Positions 49,701-58,933 of a DNA stretch of 64,000 bases are shown one piece after another; positions within the stretch are counted from its first letter, which is position 1, and each line of letters opens with the position of its first letter. Under the pieces are notes generated by a model. It ran no database searches, had not been told where the DNA came from, and was given only the letters and a program-made list of their open reading frames with translations. Source of the stretch: Gammaproteobacteria bacterium (GTDB lineage: Bacteria > Pseudomonadota > Gammaproteobacteria > Burkholderiales > Nitrosomonadaceae); contig JAUIIB010000013.1 in NCBI GenBank assembly GCA_030431985.1, positions 1 through 64,000 of the forward strand, in the 5' to 3' direction. A program made the position numbers and the translations under genes.

Positions 49701-52523
49701 ATCTTCTAAAACAAGGTCGCGAACCTGATGCATTAGATCGCGTATTGTAGGATCTTTGTCAAGCGCTGTACGAATAACAACGTTGTTAAGAATCATACCG
49801 ATAACACTTTCCGATTCGAATTTACGTCGATTGGCAAAAAATGTACCTACTGCGATGTCCGACTCACCTGTATATCGATGCAGCAATGCAATAAAACCGG
49901 TAAGCATGGTCATAAATAGCGTACTGCCTTCTTTCTTACTCAATGCACGTAGGTTATTACATACATCTAATGGTATTTCAGGCCTGAGCGATGTGCCACG
50001 GAAAGTCTGGCTGGGCGGACGCGAACCTTGTGTAGGCAACTCCAAAACTGGTGGGATTGTCTTGAATTTTTCCCGCCAGTAAGCTAACTGATAGTCCGAA
50101 ATATCACCCTGCATCCATTCATGCTGCCATGTTGCAAACTCTGCTAATTGAATTGGCGGCTCATCAAGAGGCGAAGATTTGCCATCTGCATACGCGTTAT
50201 ATAGAGTGACCAGTTCTCGAATGAATAGATTGAATGCCCAGCCATCGTGTACAAGATGATGCTCCATATGCACGAGTACATTCCGTTCCTCGCTATAACG
50301 AAAAAGCGTCCACCTGACCAAATAAAGCTTTGCTAAGTCAAAGCGATATTGATATTCTTTTTGACTCCACTTCTCGGTTTCTTCGTTTTGCTCCTCAGGG
50401 CTTTTATCTGAAAGATCTATAATATTTAGTTTGTAATCTGGCGTCGGGTGTATTATCTGGACCGGCCTGCCTTCGACCATCGGAAATGTTGTTCTATAGC
50501 TTTCATGGCGCCGCAATATTTCGCCCAGGGACTGCTCAAGCGCTTTAATATCTAAATGACCGTTGAACGTTATTGTAGAAATAAAGTTGTAGGCAAGATT
50601 TCTGGGGTTTAATTGATGCAAAAACCAGACCCTTTCTTGCGCGAAAGTTAATGGTATATAACCATCGCGAGACACTTTTCTAAACGGCAGGTCGTTAAAC
50701 TGTTTGGCGTTTGATTGGGTAATAGCTTGAGCAAGATCAGAAATTGTCGGCCCTTCAAAAATCAAGCGCAAAGGAATATCAACACTAAAATCATCTCGAA
50801 TTCGCGTGGCAACCTGTGCAACCTTGAGTGAATCGCCACCTAGATCAAAAAAGTTGTCATTGACACCAACATCGTCAATACGTAACACCTTAGACCATAT
50901 TTTAACCAGCTTTGATTCTGCTTCATTTACTGGGGCCACATACTCAGTAGCGAGTTCCGGACGACCTGATTCTGGCACAGGGAATGCCTTTCTATCAATT
51001 TTTCCATTAGGGGTTAATGGAAAAGCATCCATCGTTACATAAAAACCCGGCACCATATAATCGGGCAACGTTGCCGCTAACGCCTCCCGTAATACTTTAC
51101 TTGTAGATTGCTCTGAAGATTGAAAGATAATATAAGCAACCAGGCGCTTATCGCCAGGCGTGTCTTCTCTTGCCAACACAACTGACTGCTTGACCATTGG
51201 CAGTTGATTCAAGGCAGATTCTATCTCACCTAACTCAATACGAAACCCCCTGACTTTAACCTGATAATCCACTCTGCCCAGATGCTCCAGCGAACCGTCT
51301 GGCAGATATCTTGCCATATCACCAGTACGATAAAGACGCGCATCACTATCAGGTTGTAACGGATGAGCGATAAAACGCTCCTTGGTCAAATCGCTACGAT
51401 TGTAGTATCCCCGGGCCAACCCGGTTCCTCCGATATAGAGCTCCCCTGGCGTTCCTGTCGCAACTGGTTGCAACTGATCATCCAGAATTTGGATTTCAGT
51501 ATTGGCAATTGGATGTCCAATCGATATAGGATTACTGGTGTCTTCTATTCGACAGACCGTAGACCAGATTGTTGTTTCTGTAGGTCCGTATAGATTCCAG
51601 AGCTCAGCGCATCGCGGCAACAATTTTTCAGCCAGCTCACCAGGTAAAGCTTCACCACCGCAATAAATACGCAATCCAGAACTTCCCTCCCATTCTGAAT
51701 CCAATAACAATCGCCACGTAGCAGGTGTAGCCTGCATCACTGTTATATCAAGCTCTTTGATCATGCGACCGAGCATGCTACCGTCAACCGCTGCAGTGCG
51801 GCTTGCAATGACAACCTGCGCACCAACAGTCAATGGCAGGTAGAGTTCCAAACCGGCGATATCGAATGATAATGTTGTAACCGCTAGGAGCCTGTCATTC
51901 TCACTCATTCCCGGCTCTTCACGCATACTGCGCAGGAAATTAACAACTGCACGATGCGGAATTTCAACACCTTTTGGACGTCCTGTAGATCCGGAAGTGT
52001 AAATGATATACGCAAGATCATCCGGTTTTGCCATCTGCGGCAGAGACGCTTCCGACTCTTGGTTTATCGTTTTCCAGTCGGAATCCAAACACAGCGTTTT
52101 TCCTGTATAGTTTCGTAACGAATCTGCCAGCGCACTTTTTGTTACTACCAGTCGGGCACCAGAATCATCGAGCATATAACTAATCCTATCAGAAGGATAT
52201 GCCGGATCGAGTGGAATATAAGTTGCACCTGCTTTTAATATACCGAGCAAACCCACCACCATGTCTAACGACCGATCTATGTAGATACCGACCAATTCTC
52301 CGGGTCCCACACCCATTTTATGCAGCCGATTCGCCAGCTTGTTTGAATTGGTTTCTAAATCCTGATAGGTAAGATGCTGCTCCTCATGAATAACCGAAAC
52401 CTTATTTCTGTACTTGGGCACTATATTGGCGATCAATTCAGAAATTGTTGTTGCAGAATTAAAAACTAAATCTACGGAGTTTGCTGTGTTTCCCAGCTCA
52501 GAATTAGAAATATCTTTATTCAT
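46749..52523 (-). CDS. Two-module non-ribosomal peptide synthetase, A-PCP-C-A-PCP-TE
   Basis: A 1924-residue synthetase. Module 1 begins directly with an adenylation domain (YTSGSTGRPKG near residue 175) and a carrier domain (LGGDSLKV, Ser near 563), without a loading C domain. A condensation domain with intact HHLVHDG (near 758) precedes adenylation 2 (FTSGSTGLPKG near 1248), carrier 2 (GGHSLLAV near 1633) and a thioesterase. Predicted pocket residues are DILAYGLIW for A1 and DILALGMVW for A2, closest in my recollection to glycine-type codes. The thioesterase nucleophile elbow is GGCEG with Cys1765; His1900 is in GNHGNW. Downstream gap to the PPTase is ten bases. Confidence 0.95.
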   Translation of the reverse strand: MNKDISNSELGNTANSVDLVFNSATTISELIANIVPKYRNKVSVIHEEQHLTYQDLETNSNKLANRLHKMGVGPGELVGIYIDRSLDMVVGLLGILKAGATYIPLDPAYPSDRISYMLDDSGARLVVTKSALADSLRNYTGKTLCLDSDWKTINQESEASLPQMAKPDDLAYIIYTSGSTGRPKGVEIPHRAVVNFLRSMREEPGMSENDRLLAVTTLSFDIAGLELYLPLTVGAQVVIASRTAAVDGSMLGRMIKELDITVMQATPATWRLLLDSEWEGSSGLRIYCGGEALPGELAEKLLPRCAELWNLYGPTETTIWSTVCRIEDTSNPISIGHPIANTEIQILDDQLQPVATGTPGELYIGGTGLARGYYNRSDLTKERFIAHPLQPDSDARLYRTGDMARYLPDGSLEHLGRVDYQVKVRGFRIELGEIESALNQLPMVKQSVVLAREDTPGDKRLVAYIIFQSSEQSTSKVLREALAATLPDYMVPGFYVTMDAFPLTPNGKIDRKAFPVPESGRPELATEYVAPVNEAESKLVKIWSKVLRIDDVGVNDNFFDLGGDSLKVAQVATRIRDDFSVDIPLRLIFEGPTISDLAQAITQSNAKQFNDLPFRKVSRDGYIPLTFAQERVWFLHQLNPRNLAYNFISTITFNGHLDIKALEQSLGEILRRHESYRTTFPMVEGRPVQIIHPTPDYKLNIIDLSDKSPEEQNEETEKWSQKEYQYRFDLAKLYLVRWTLFRYSEERNVLVHMEHHLVHDGWAFNLFIRELVTLYNAYADGKSSPLDEPPIQLAEFATWQHEWMQGDISDYQLAYWREKFKTIPPVLELPTQGSRPPSQTFRGTSLRPEIPLDVCNNLRALSKKEGSTLFMTMLTGFIALLHRYTGESDIAVGTFFANRRKFESESVIGMILNNVVIRTALDKDPTIRDLMHQVRDLVLEDASYQDVPFDRVVEAVQPKRDLSMNPLFQVMFSFHDEPMPESGMTNLDVKIKPVISNGSSKFDLGVIGIPHSAQQIGLAQGSENDGLTMIWEHNTDLFETSTIARMIEHYKMLLRAMVNNADQRISEIVLSGEEERKQMLVSWNDTAADLRPNLTLHGLVEETCKSAPDATAVVFESEEVTYRQLIQQSNQLANYLRRKGVQPKTLVGLCVDRSPRMLVGMLAIMKVGAAYVPIDPKFPRERQSFILEDANINLLITEGDLCTDLPTEKASLINFDSDAEAIGHESTDMSETVHVDTTDLAYVIFTSGSTGLPKGVQISHQAITNLLSSMRKKPGIKADDRFFAVTTLSFDIAGLELYLPLTAGARVIICPRSVAVNGEALADQLKNSGATMMQATPTTWQLLIDTGWKGANNLVALCGGEAFPQSLAEQLLPLVKSLWNMYGPTETTVWSTVHKVESVDGAVPIGRPIDNTKIFLLDQYNNTVPPGLIGELCIGGMGLANGYLNRPELTREKFIDNPVAGETGSKIFRTGDLARYKEDGTLVCLGRTDHQIKLRGFRIELGEIESLIEKLDGIKQSVVIAREDVPGDKRLVAYVVADEASKDSNQIMAKLKNHLPDYMMPSTCIFMDAIPLTPNGKIDRKELPAPSREREGTSSTYVAPRNEQEKMLVDIWEEILGVSPVGVRDDFFDVGGHSLLAVRLVSKIEEKIGQRVSLAALLQGRTIEYVANTLSDSDKKASPSGFVPHRTSGNKPPFFAAGSHPKYAEIPRHLGEDQPFYQLDLYALLTERMEKGLKPFTRIEEFAEHYIQEILNACPQGPYNLGGGCEGAYLAYEMAVRLQEMGHEVGALVMWIPPALRESKGLSPRRFASYLSMERLRYLITGGTLFKSNWHALRVLAKHEVLEYRINQALCSYAPSKGYRGNITLIRTAESPFVTRVDINRPWLDRATEGGSVHIVKGNHGNWLYDNLNDFVGIIDKSLEMNNP

Positions 52524-52647
52524 AATTTATATTTAAATCTTTAATAGTGTTATTTTGAAGAGATTTTAACTTTCGGTAATAAGTATTTCCACTTTATTGA
52601 TAAAACGTTTTCTTTTTTATAGATAATTTATTTAACCCGTGGGTATT

Positions 52648-54534
52648 TTAATGCTGACCAATACTTTTTATTGAAACGCAGGATCTAAGATCTTGTTGCA
52701 CCTCTGACACAGAAGAATTCTGCATAAACAAACGCCCCCAAACTTCAAGCATCATTAATTTGAGTTTTAAAGGCTGATCCGCTGTATCGAACAAATAAGC
52801 TGCTTCGTTTTTGGAAAGTTTAAATTGACTGTTTATAAAATCACTTTCAAAAAAACGGTTGTGTACACCCATACGCCCGAAGGCATTCACGTTAAATCCA
52901 CGTTTTTTTCTTCGACTTAGTAATTTAGGCAAATACCGGTCTGCAACCTGCCTAATTACCCATTTATCACGTAATAATGGATGATCTTTTTCCCATGTAA
53001 CAGGGGAAAAGCGAATCTTGTGGCGTAGCGGTAGATTAACAGCCGTCTCAACGAATGTTTCATCAAGGAATGGGAAACGTGCCTCTATACCGGCACTCAT
53101 ACCCATCGTGTCATTTCTATGCAATAACGTGACAAGATGATTACGCAGTAAATCCAATGTACGAATATTCTGGTCAACGGGCTTCTTTAATATCGTTGTG
53201 TAGACTTCCCTAGCATTACGTTGGTCAATCGAATTAGCAAACTGTCCCAGCATGTCAGGCACAAGCTGTGAAAAATTACTCTCTGTGTTGAATACATTAT
53301 GACCGATAACGGGCATGCGTTCGATTAAATCACGTATTTTCCCAATCTGTCTATGAAAGAAGCGCCAAAAAGGTTCGAGTGCAATATATTCATAACCGAG
53401 GAAGCATTCGTCTGAGCCCTCACCTGACAGCACTGCTTTTACGCCATTTTCCTGAACGAGTTTTGAAACCATCATAAATGGCACACTATGAGGATGACCC
53501 GAGAACGGCTGTTCATAATGAAACAGCACTTCCGGTGTCAGTCGGATAAAATCGTCATCATTTGTTTGAACAGACAACAGATCAAGATTCAGATGTTTTG
53601 CCAAGTTAACTGCTGCGTCATATTCACTGAGTGGACCGACAACATCGGCATGAAAGATAGCCAGATTGTTATGATATTTACTGGCTATAGCCATAATCAG
53701 CGAAGAATCAACACCGCCGCTGCACAATGCACCTACAGGTGCATCGGCAAATAACATCTGTTTGACAGCATATTGCATTTGCTCATCGACAAGATCGATT
53801 ATTTGTTTGTTACTAAGTCCCTCAAGCTCCTCAATCTTATCTCGATTAACACTATCGAGCACATCGGCAAACTTACTGTACTCCGGTGGTGCGCCAGCAG
53901 TAATAGTGACAACCGAACCCGCCGGAACAATATCGATATTTTCGTAAAACCCTTTGTCACGAATTGGCGCCCCTGCATTCATAAGATATCGGATCATTTG
54001 AAAACTGTTTGGTTTTAATTCCACCCATGGTTTCATCGCCTTGATTTCCGATGCAAAAACGATTTTGTTATCGTCACAATACAGATGAAGCGGCTTGATA
54101 CCAAAACGATCTCGCGCTAATACAATCCGCTTGCGCTTCACATCATAAAAAGCAAACGCAAACATTCCCTGCAACCGTGGAAGAGCCGCCTCAATACCAT
54201 CTCTTATTAATAATTTTAAAAGAACTTCTGTATCACTCGTTGTGGCAAACTCAACACCGAGTCCTTTAAGATAGTGACGCAGCTCAAGAAAATTATATAT
54301 CTCACCATTATAGATAAGACAAAAATTCTGTTCGGCGTCCCACATAGGTTGATTACTACGCTGCTGAAGATCAACAAGTGATAGGCGGGTATGCACAAAA
54401 CCAACACCGGGCCCAGAGTAAATACCATGACCATCTGGCCCACGGTGAGATATCAGTTTTGATGATTCGACAAGTTTGTCTTCAGGTGGTTCAGTTATGC
54501 CATCGGCAAACACAATTCCAAATATCCCGCACAT
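52648..54534 (-). CDS. asnB: Glutamine-hydrolysing asparagine synthase family protein
   Basis: A 628-residue AsnB. It starts MCGIFGIV so the glutaminase nucleophile Cys2 is present, with RGPDGHG, NGEIYN and SDTEVLL following. The synthetase domain has the PP-loop SGGVDSS (near residue 275) and GEGSDECFLGYEY. Both halves therefore look functional. It lies 124 bases upstream of the NRPS on the same strand. It may make an amide on the NRPS substrate or product, or supply asparagine. The ATG at 54534 is fixed by the MCGI requirement; the frame to 54600 is excluded. Confidence 0.9.
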   Translation of the reverse strand: MCGIFGIVFADGITEPPEDKLVESSKLISHRGPDGHGIYSGPGVGFVHTRLSLVDLQQRSNQPMWDAEQNFCLIYNGEIYNFLELRHYLKGLGVEFATTSDTEVLLKLLIRDGIEAALPRLQGMFAFAFYDVKRKRIVLARDRFGIKPLHLYCDDNKIVFASEIKAMKPWVELKPNSFQMIRYLMNAGAPIRDKGFYENIDIVPAGSVVTITAGAPPEYSKFADVLDSVNRDKIEELEGLSNKQIIDLVDEQMQYAVKQMLFADAPVGALCSGGVDSSLIMAIASKYHNNLAIFHADVVGPLSEYDAAVNLAKHLNLDLLSVQTNDDDFIRLTPEVLFHYEQPFSGHPHSVPFMMVSKLVQENGVKAVLSGEGSDECFLGYEYIALEPFWRFFHRQIGKIRDLIERMPVIGHNVFNTESNFSQLVPDMLGQFANSIDQRNAREVYTTILKKPVDQNIRTLDLLRNHLVTLLHRNDTMGMSAGIEARFPFLDETFVETAVNLPLRHKIRFSPVTWEKDHPLLRDKWVIRQVADRYLPKLLSRRKKRGFNVNAFGRMGVHNRFFESDFINSQFKLSKNEAAYLFDTADQPLKLKLMMLEVWGRLFMQNSSVSEVQQDLRSCVSIKSIGQH

Positions 54535-55078
54535 TCTAATCCATATATCAAAAAATATTGTTACACCTAGCATAAAGCCGATTTCAACAAAAACCGACAC
54601 TTAATTTTGTTACTGATACGGTTTATATGCATTACTGATAGATTATTGGCATATTTACAATACTTTAACCACATTTATGAACATATCCAACCGTCAGGTC
54701 GACGTAATATAACCCTTACACCAAGTCGGGTTGTACTGTACATTGGTCGAACCGAATAATCGAGCCTCAGATACTATTCGGACATTACTTAATTGTTAAA
54801 CGTCCGCATAGGATGGGGACGAGTAAGACAAGAAAAATAACTTCTATAATAGTTTTAGCAAAATCAGTTTCTAGCGTTCACTGCCCTCCAGCACAATCAA
54901 ACTCTTCCAAAGACTGCCAGTTGCTTTCTAAAGCGCTAACGACAAATCAAGAAAAGCCGTTAATTTTACTGCAAATTCATTAAAAGCTATTGCTCTCATT
55001 TATTTTAAGATGCTGGTATATACAAGATAAATGAGTACAAGAGTCAAATCTATTGATCACCTAAATAGGTAATAAAAA
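54535..55078. other. Divergent intergenic region between asnB and the cupredoxin operon
   Basis: No gene is visible in these 544 bases. A 7-base inverted repeat CCGAATA / TATTCGG is at 54752-54758 and 54775-54781. Just after, CGGAC (54779-54783) can pair with GTCCG (54802-54806), and CGTCC (54801-54805) can instead pair with GGACG (54817-54821), giving two mutually exclusive short stems. On the minus strand TTGGAT and TAAAGT 17 bases apart are a weak candidate for asnB. Confidence 0.35.
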
Positions 55079-55717
55079 ATGCTTATGGCTAAAATTAAAT
55101 GGTTTTGTACATTATTCATTATTGTTTTTCCAAATGTTGTACTTGCACAATTCAACATTCAATTACTCGATCAAGATAACAACCCCGTAAGTCAGGCAGT
55201 AATCAGTATTCCAACTGAAAGCAAATCAAACTCCGCTTCACAAATTGCAGTTATGGATCAGGTTAATAGAGCATTCGTGCCCCACATATTAGTCATCCAC
55301 CAAGGACAACACGTGTCTTTCCCAAATAGCGATGACATCCGCCACCATGTTTATAGCTTTTCTGAACCAAAACCATTTGAAATAAAGTTATATAAAGGCA
55401 CGCCTACTCAACCGAAAACATTCGATAAACCCGGTATAGTGATTCTGGGTTGTAATATTCATGATCACATGGTCGGCTACGTCTATGTAGCAGAGAATGA
55501 AATAGCCACCATCACCGATAAAAATGGAATCGCAGTTTTCGACGGAGAAGCCCCCAGCACAGTAAACATCTGGCATTCACGTTTATCCAAAAGTGAAAAC
55601 AAAATCATTTCCAAACCACTTGAGAATCAGACGAATAGCGGCGTATGGCAATTAACAGCGCATTTACAACCGCCACTCATTAAAAAACAGAGAAAATTTA
55701 AAGCAAGGTTCAAATAA
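55079..55717 (+). CDS. Periplasmic cupredoxin-like protein (methylamine-utilisation type)
   Basis: A 212-residue exported protein (signal peptide to about residue 22, VVLAQF). A cupredoxin fold is indicated by FPNSDDIRHHVYSF (His ligand near residue 88) and GCNIHDHMVGYVYV, giving Cys, His and Met ligands of a type-1 copper site near residues 124-129. A C-terminal domain of unknown role follows. The ATG at 55079 or the ATG two codons later may be used. The next gene starts one base after its stop, so it heads an operon. Confidence 0.83.
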   Translation: MLMAKIKWFCTLFIIVFPNVVLAQFNIQLLDQDNNPVSQAVISIPTESKSNSASQIAVMDQVNRAFVPHILVIHQGQHVSFPNSDDIRHHVYSFSEPKPFEIKLYKGTPTQPKTFDKPGIVILGCNIHDHMVGYVYVAENEIATITDKNGIAVFDGEAPSTVNIWHSRLSKSENKIISKPLENQTNSGVWQLTAHLQPPLIKKQRKFKARFK

Positions 55718-55718
55718 A

Positions 55719-58064
55719 TTGGGCTTACGTACTTTAAATTACAACATATTCAAGCTGGTTGGCGGATTGTTAGGCTTAACAACAACGGCCATTCTTATAA
55801 TCGTTTGGATATCGACAACAAATCATGTACGAACACAAGTCAAACATGATTTAGGTATCGGTCAGAATATTTTTACCCAGGTCTTGGACAGCAGGGAAAA
55901 CCAGTTATATAGCTCAGCAGAGGTACTCACTGCCGATTATGGTTTTATCCAATCTGTTGCCTCCCGGGATAAAGCCACAATATCCAGTGTATTACATAAC
56001 CATGGCCAGCGAATATCTGCTGACTTAATGGCACTTTTCGGATTAAACGGCACGCTTATTTCAAGCACATCTAGCGAACTTGACAACTACACCTTTACGC
56101 TGGATGAAGCGCTAGTAAATGCAGCAATCAGTGAAGGTGGCGCAGTATCAATTCTGCAGATTGATAAACAACTCTATCAGGTTATTTTACTCACGATTAA
56201 TGCGCCGGCCCCTATTGCTATTGCTGCAGTTAGTTTTGAAATCAATAAAGCGCTGATTGATGAATTGACTGCAATTACAAAATTATATACCACAATTGAA
56301 TCACGCCAGACCAGCGGCGAAAATTTAGCGATCAGTTCGTTACCTCCACACCAGATGAAACATGCGTTTCAAAGCATTGATCCAGAGCTTGATTTCTTGA
56401 GATTTCCATTTCTACAAAAAAACAAATACCTATCTAAACGTTTTTTGTTATACGAGAGAGCAGATAATAATGTATGGATTATTCTCACTGAAGATTTGGA
56501 TGAATTGTTTAGCGAATTTAATTTGCTACAACTCGAGATAACGATCATTACATTAGTGTCAATTGGTATTGCGTTACTTTTGGGAGCAGTATTTGCAAAA
56601 AAACTGACTCTTCCTTTGACAGACCTCGCTTCAATGGCTCAAAGGATTTCCCATGGGGATTACCATGAAAGCATTAATATTCAATGTGATACACAGGAGA
56701 TCAGCAAATTATCGAGTTCATTTAGCGTTATGCAGAATAACATTCGTGACCGGGAAGAAAAAATTCAGTTTCAGGCCCGTCATGATTTATTGACCAATTT
56801 ATTTAACCGGTTTCAGATTACCGAAATCATTAATGAAAAAATTAAAGCAGGACAGCCATTCCAAGTATTTGGAATGAATATACTTGGTTTTCGTGGGATT
56901 AACGATACATTTGGCTACCATATCGGTGACGGCTGTTTGAAATTACTTGCTCAGAGGCTACTGAAGATAGGTGGACACACGGCACGATTAAGCGGCGGAG
57001 AATTATTATGGCTACCCGAACAGTCTATAAATGAAGTAGAGCTCACCAACCTTCGCGAGCAATTGGAACAGCCGCTGGAAATCGAAAAAACCGTTATAAA
57101 CATACGGTTCTCAATTGGCCTCGTAAATTATCCTGATGATACTGAAGATGTACAAACACTTTTTCGCCGGGTAAGCATAACCGTCGATCACGCCCGGCAA
57201 AATGAAGAATTATTCCAAGCCTATCGTCAAGACCTGGAAGAAAATTATTTGTACCGGCTTGAGGTCCTGCGCGAATTAAAACAATCGCTGAGCTTATCTG
57301 AATCGGAACTTACGGTTTTTTATCAACCCAAACTACATCTTCACTCGGGAAAAATCACGAAAGCCGAGGCGCTAATGCGCTGGAATAGTAAACGACTCGG
57401 ATTTGTTTCACCAGAATTATTTATTTCCATTGCCGAGCAAGCGGGATTTATCCGACAGTTGACTTATTGGCTGATTGAACATGTCATCAACGATTTACTT
57501 TATTGGCGACAAAACGGCACCAACTTACAAGTTGCAATTAACCTTTCAGTTCAAGATGTCTCTAATCATGATTTGTTACCCATGATTATGCAGCGCCTGG
57601 AACAATCCGGATTAGACAAAAATGCGCTCGCCTTTGAAATTACAGAAAGCGACTTAATGGCTGAGCCAGAGAAAGCCGTGACCCAACTGCAGGCCTTTAA
57701 AACAAATGGATTCAACCTGGCAATAGACGATTTCGGTACGGGCTATTCTTCATTAGCTTACTTAAAAAATATGCCGGTATCCGAATTGAAAATTGATAAA
57801 AGCTTTATTCTCAAGCTTGATCAACAAAAAGACGATCAAAACATCGTCCAAACCATCATCGGTCTGGCACAAACCTTTAATCTGGAAATTGTAGCTGAAG
57901 GCGTCGAAAACGAAAAAGCATTACAACTACTAAATTCTTGGCGGTGTGACTGGATTCAAGGCTATTTTATCAGCAAACCAATGCCGAAGGATAACGTCCC
58001 AAACTGGCTCATTGAGCATCAAAATACCAATTGGACTATTACAGAAACTGAGGAAATAATATGA
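55719..58064 (+). CDS. Membrane GGDEF-EAL protein, c-di-GMP phosphodiesterase with degenerate GGDEF
   Basis: A 781-residue sensor. TM1 (about residues 11-33), a periplasmic sensor domain of ~240 residues, TM2 (about 275-295), a HAMP linker, a GGDEF domain and an EAL domain. The GGDEF active site reads SGGEL, so cyclase activity is not expected. The EAL domain has EALMRW (near 550), ITESD, DDFGTGYSS and KIDKSF, consistent with active phosphodiesterase. The start is TTG at 55719 with AAGG upstream. It overlaps the DUF3034 gene by four bases (ATGA). Confidence 0.88.
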   Translation: MGLRTLNYNIFKLVGGLLGLTTTAILIIVWISTTNHVRTQVKHDLGIGQNIFTQVLDSRENQLYSSAEVLTADYGFIQSVASRDKATISSVLHNHGQRISADLMALFGLNGTLISSTSSELDNYTFTLDEALVNAAISEGGAVSILQIDKQLYQVILLTINAPAPIAIAAVSFEINKALIDELTAITKLYTTIESRQTSGENLAISSLPPHQMKHAFQSIDPELDFLRFPFLQKNKYLSKRFLLYERADNNVWIILTEDLDELFSEFNLLQLEITIITLVSIGIALLLGAVFAKKLTLPLTDLASMAQRISHGDYHESINIQCDTQEISKLSSSFSVMQNNIRDREEKIQFQARHDLLTNLFNRFQITEIINEKIKAGQPFQVFGMNILGFRGINDTFGYHIGDGCLKLLAQRLLKIGGHTARLSGGELLWLPEQSINEVELTNLREQLEQPLEIEKTVINIRFSIGLVNYPDDTEDVQTLFRRVSITVDHARQNEELFQAYRQDLEENYLYRLEVLRELKQSLSLSESELTVFYQPKLHLHSGKITKAEALMRWNSKRLGFVSPELFISIAEQAGFIRQLTYWLIEHVINDLLYWRQNGTNLQVAINLSVQDVSNHDLLPMIMQRLEQSGLDKNALAFEITESDLMAEPEKAVTQLQAFKTNGFNLAIDDFGTGYSSLAYLKNMPVSELKIDKSFILKLDQQKDDQNIVQTIIGLAQTFNLEIVAEGVENEKALQLLNSWRCDWIQGYFISKPMPKDNVPNWLIEHQNTNWTITETEEII

Positions 58065-58933
58065 TAACTAAACCGAGAATCTTATTATGGCCTGGCGTAT
58101 TGAAAGTAATAATAATGCTGTGTCTATGGGCAGCCAACTTGGTGATTGCCGGGCAAGGTAAGTTGTTAGAAACCGCGGGACTGACTCAAATAGAAGGTAG
58201 TGGAGGCGGCGGCATCGTGCCGTGGGCAACAATCTCCGGGTACGACAGCCGTGATGAAACATCGTTGTCCGCTTTTAATTCACTGGTCTTTCTCGATGAT
58301 TATCGCTTACATTCATTTGGCGCAAGCGTAGGATTATTCGACCGTTTAGAAGTCAGTTTTGCAAGACAAAATCTCAATTTGTCTGCTTCAGGCGATCAAA
58401 TCCAGCAAAATATTTACGGCGCAAAAATTCGCTTATACGGTGATCTCATATACACGCTTCTGCCTCAAATTAGTATTGGCATGCAACACAAGAGATTAGA
58501 GGATGGCGCAATTGCATCATCCGTTGGCGCAAAAAATAATAACAGTGGCACTGATTTTTACATTGCCGCCACTAAAGTCCATCTCGGTGCAGTTGGTGGC
58601 TACAATTTAGTCTGGAATTTGGTCGGCCGTGCGACTAAAGCCAACCAACTTGGCCTGCTTGGCTTTGGCGGAGGGAAAAACAACGACTATCAAATGGTAT
58701 TTGAAAGCTCAGTCGGTGTTTTATTATCCCGACATTTTGCGGTTGGCTATGAATTCAGACAAAAACCCAATAATCTAGTGGGTGTCAAAGAGGATGACTG
58801 GCATGATTTCTTCATAACCTATATTCCTAACAAACGCTTTAATATAACTTTGGCGTGGACGCAACTCGGAGATATTGCTGGCGCCAAAAATCAAAATGGT
58901 TTTTATCTATCTGCAACGGGATATTTATGGTAA
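58061..58933 (+). CDS. DUF3034 outer-membrane-like protein
   Basis: A 290-residue protein with a hydrophobic signal region ending near VIAGQG. The segment LLETAGLTQIEGSGGGG and amphipathic, Gly- and aromatic-rich beta strands match DUF3034 family proteins. It ends with the aromatic SATGYLW, compatible with an outer-membrane beta-barrel C-terminal signal. Function is unknown. It overlaps the EAL gene upstream and the globin gene downstream, so it is co-translated with both. Confidence 0.82.
   Translation: MITKPRILLWPGVLKVIIMLCLWAANLVIAGQGKLLETAGLTQIEGSGGGGIVPWATISGYDSRDETSLSAFNSLVFLDDYRLHSFGASVGLFDRLEVSFARQNLNLSASGDQIQQNIYGAKIRLYGDLIYTLLPQISIGMQHKRLEDGAIASSVGAKNNNSGTDFYIAATKVHLGAVGGYNLVWNLVGRATKANQLGLLGFGGGKNNDYQMVFESSVGVLLSRHFAVGYEFRQKPNNLVGVKEDDWHDFFITYIPNKRFNITLAWTQLGDIAGAKNQNGFYLSATGYLW

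Noticed and set aside
50806-51042. Open frames antisense to the NRPS, sucA and dnaE genes
   Set aside because: They show no family motifs and are explained by composition of the real genes on the other strand.
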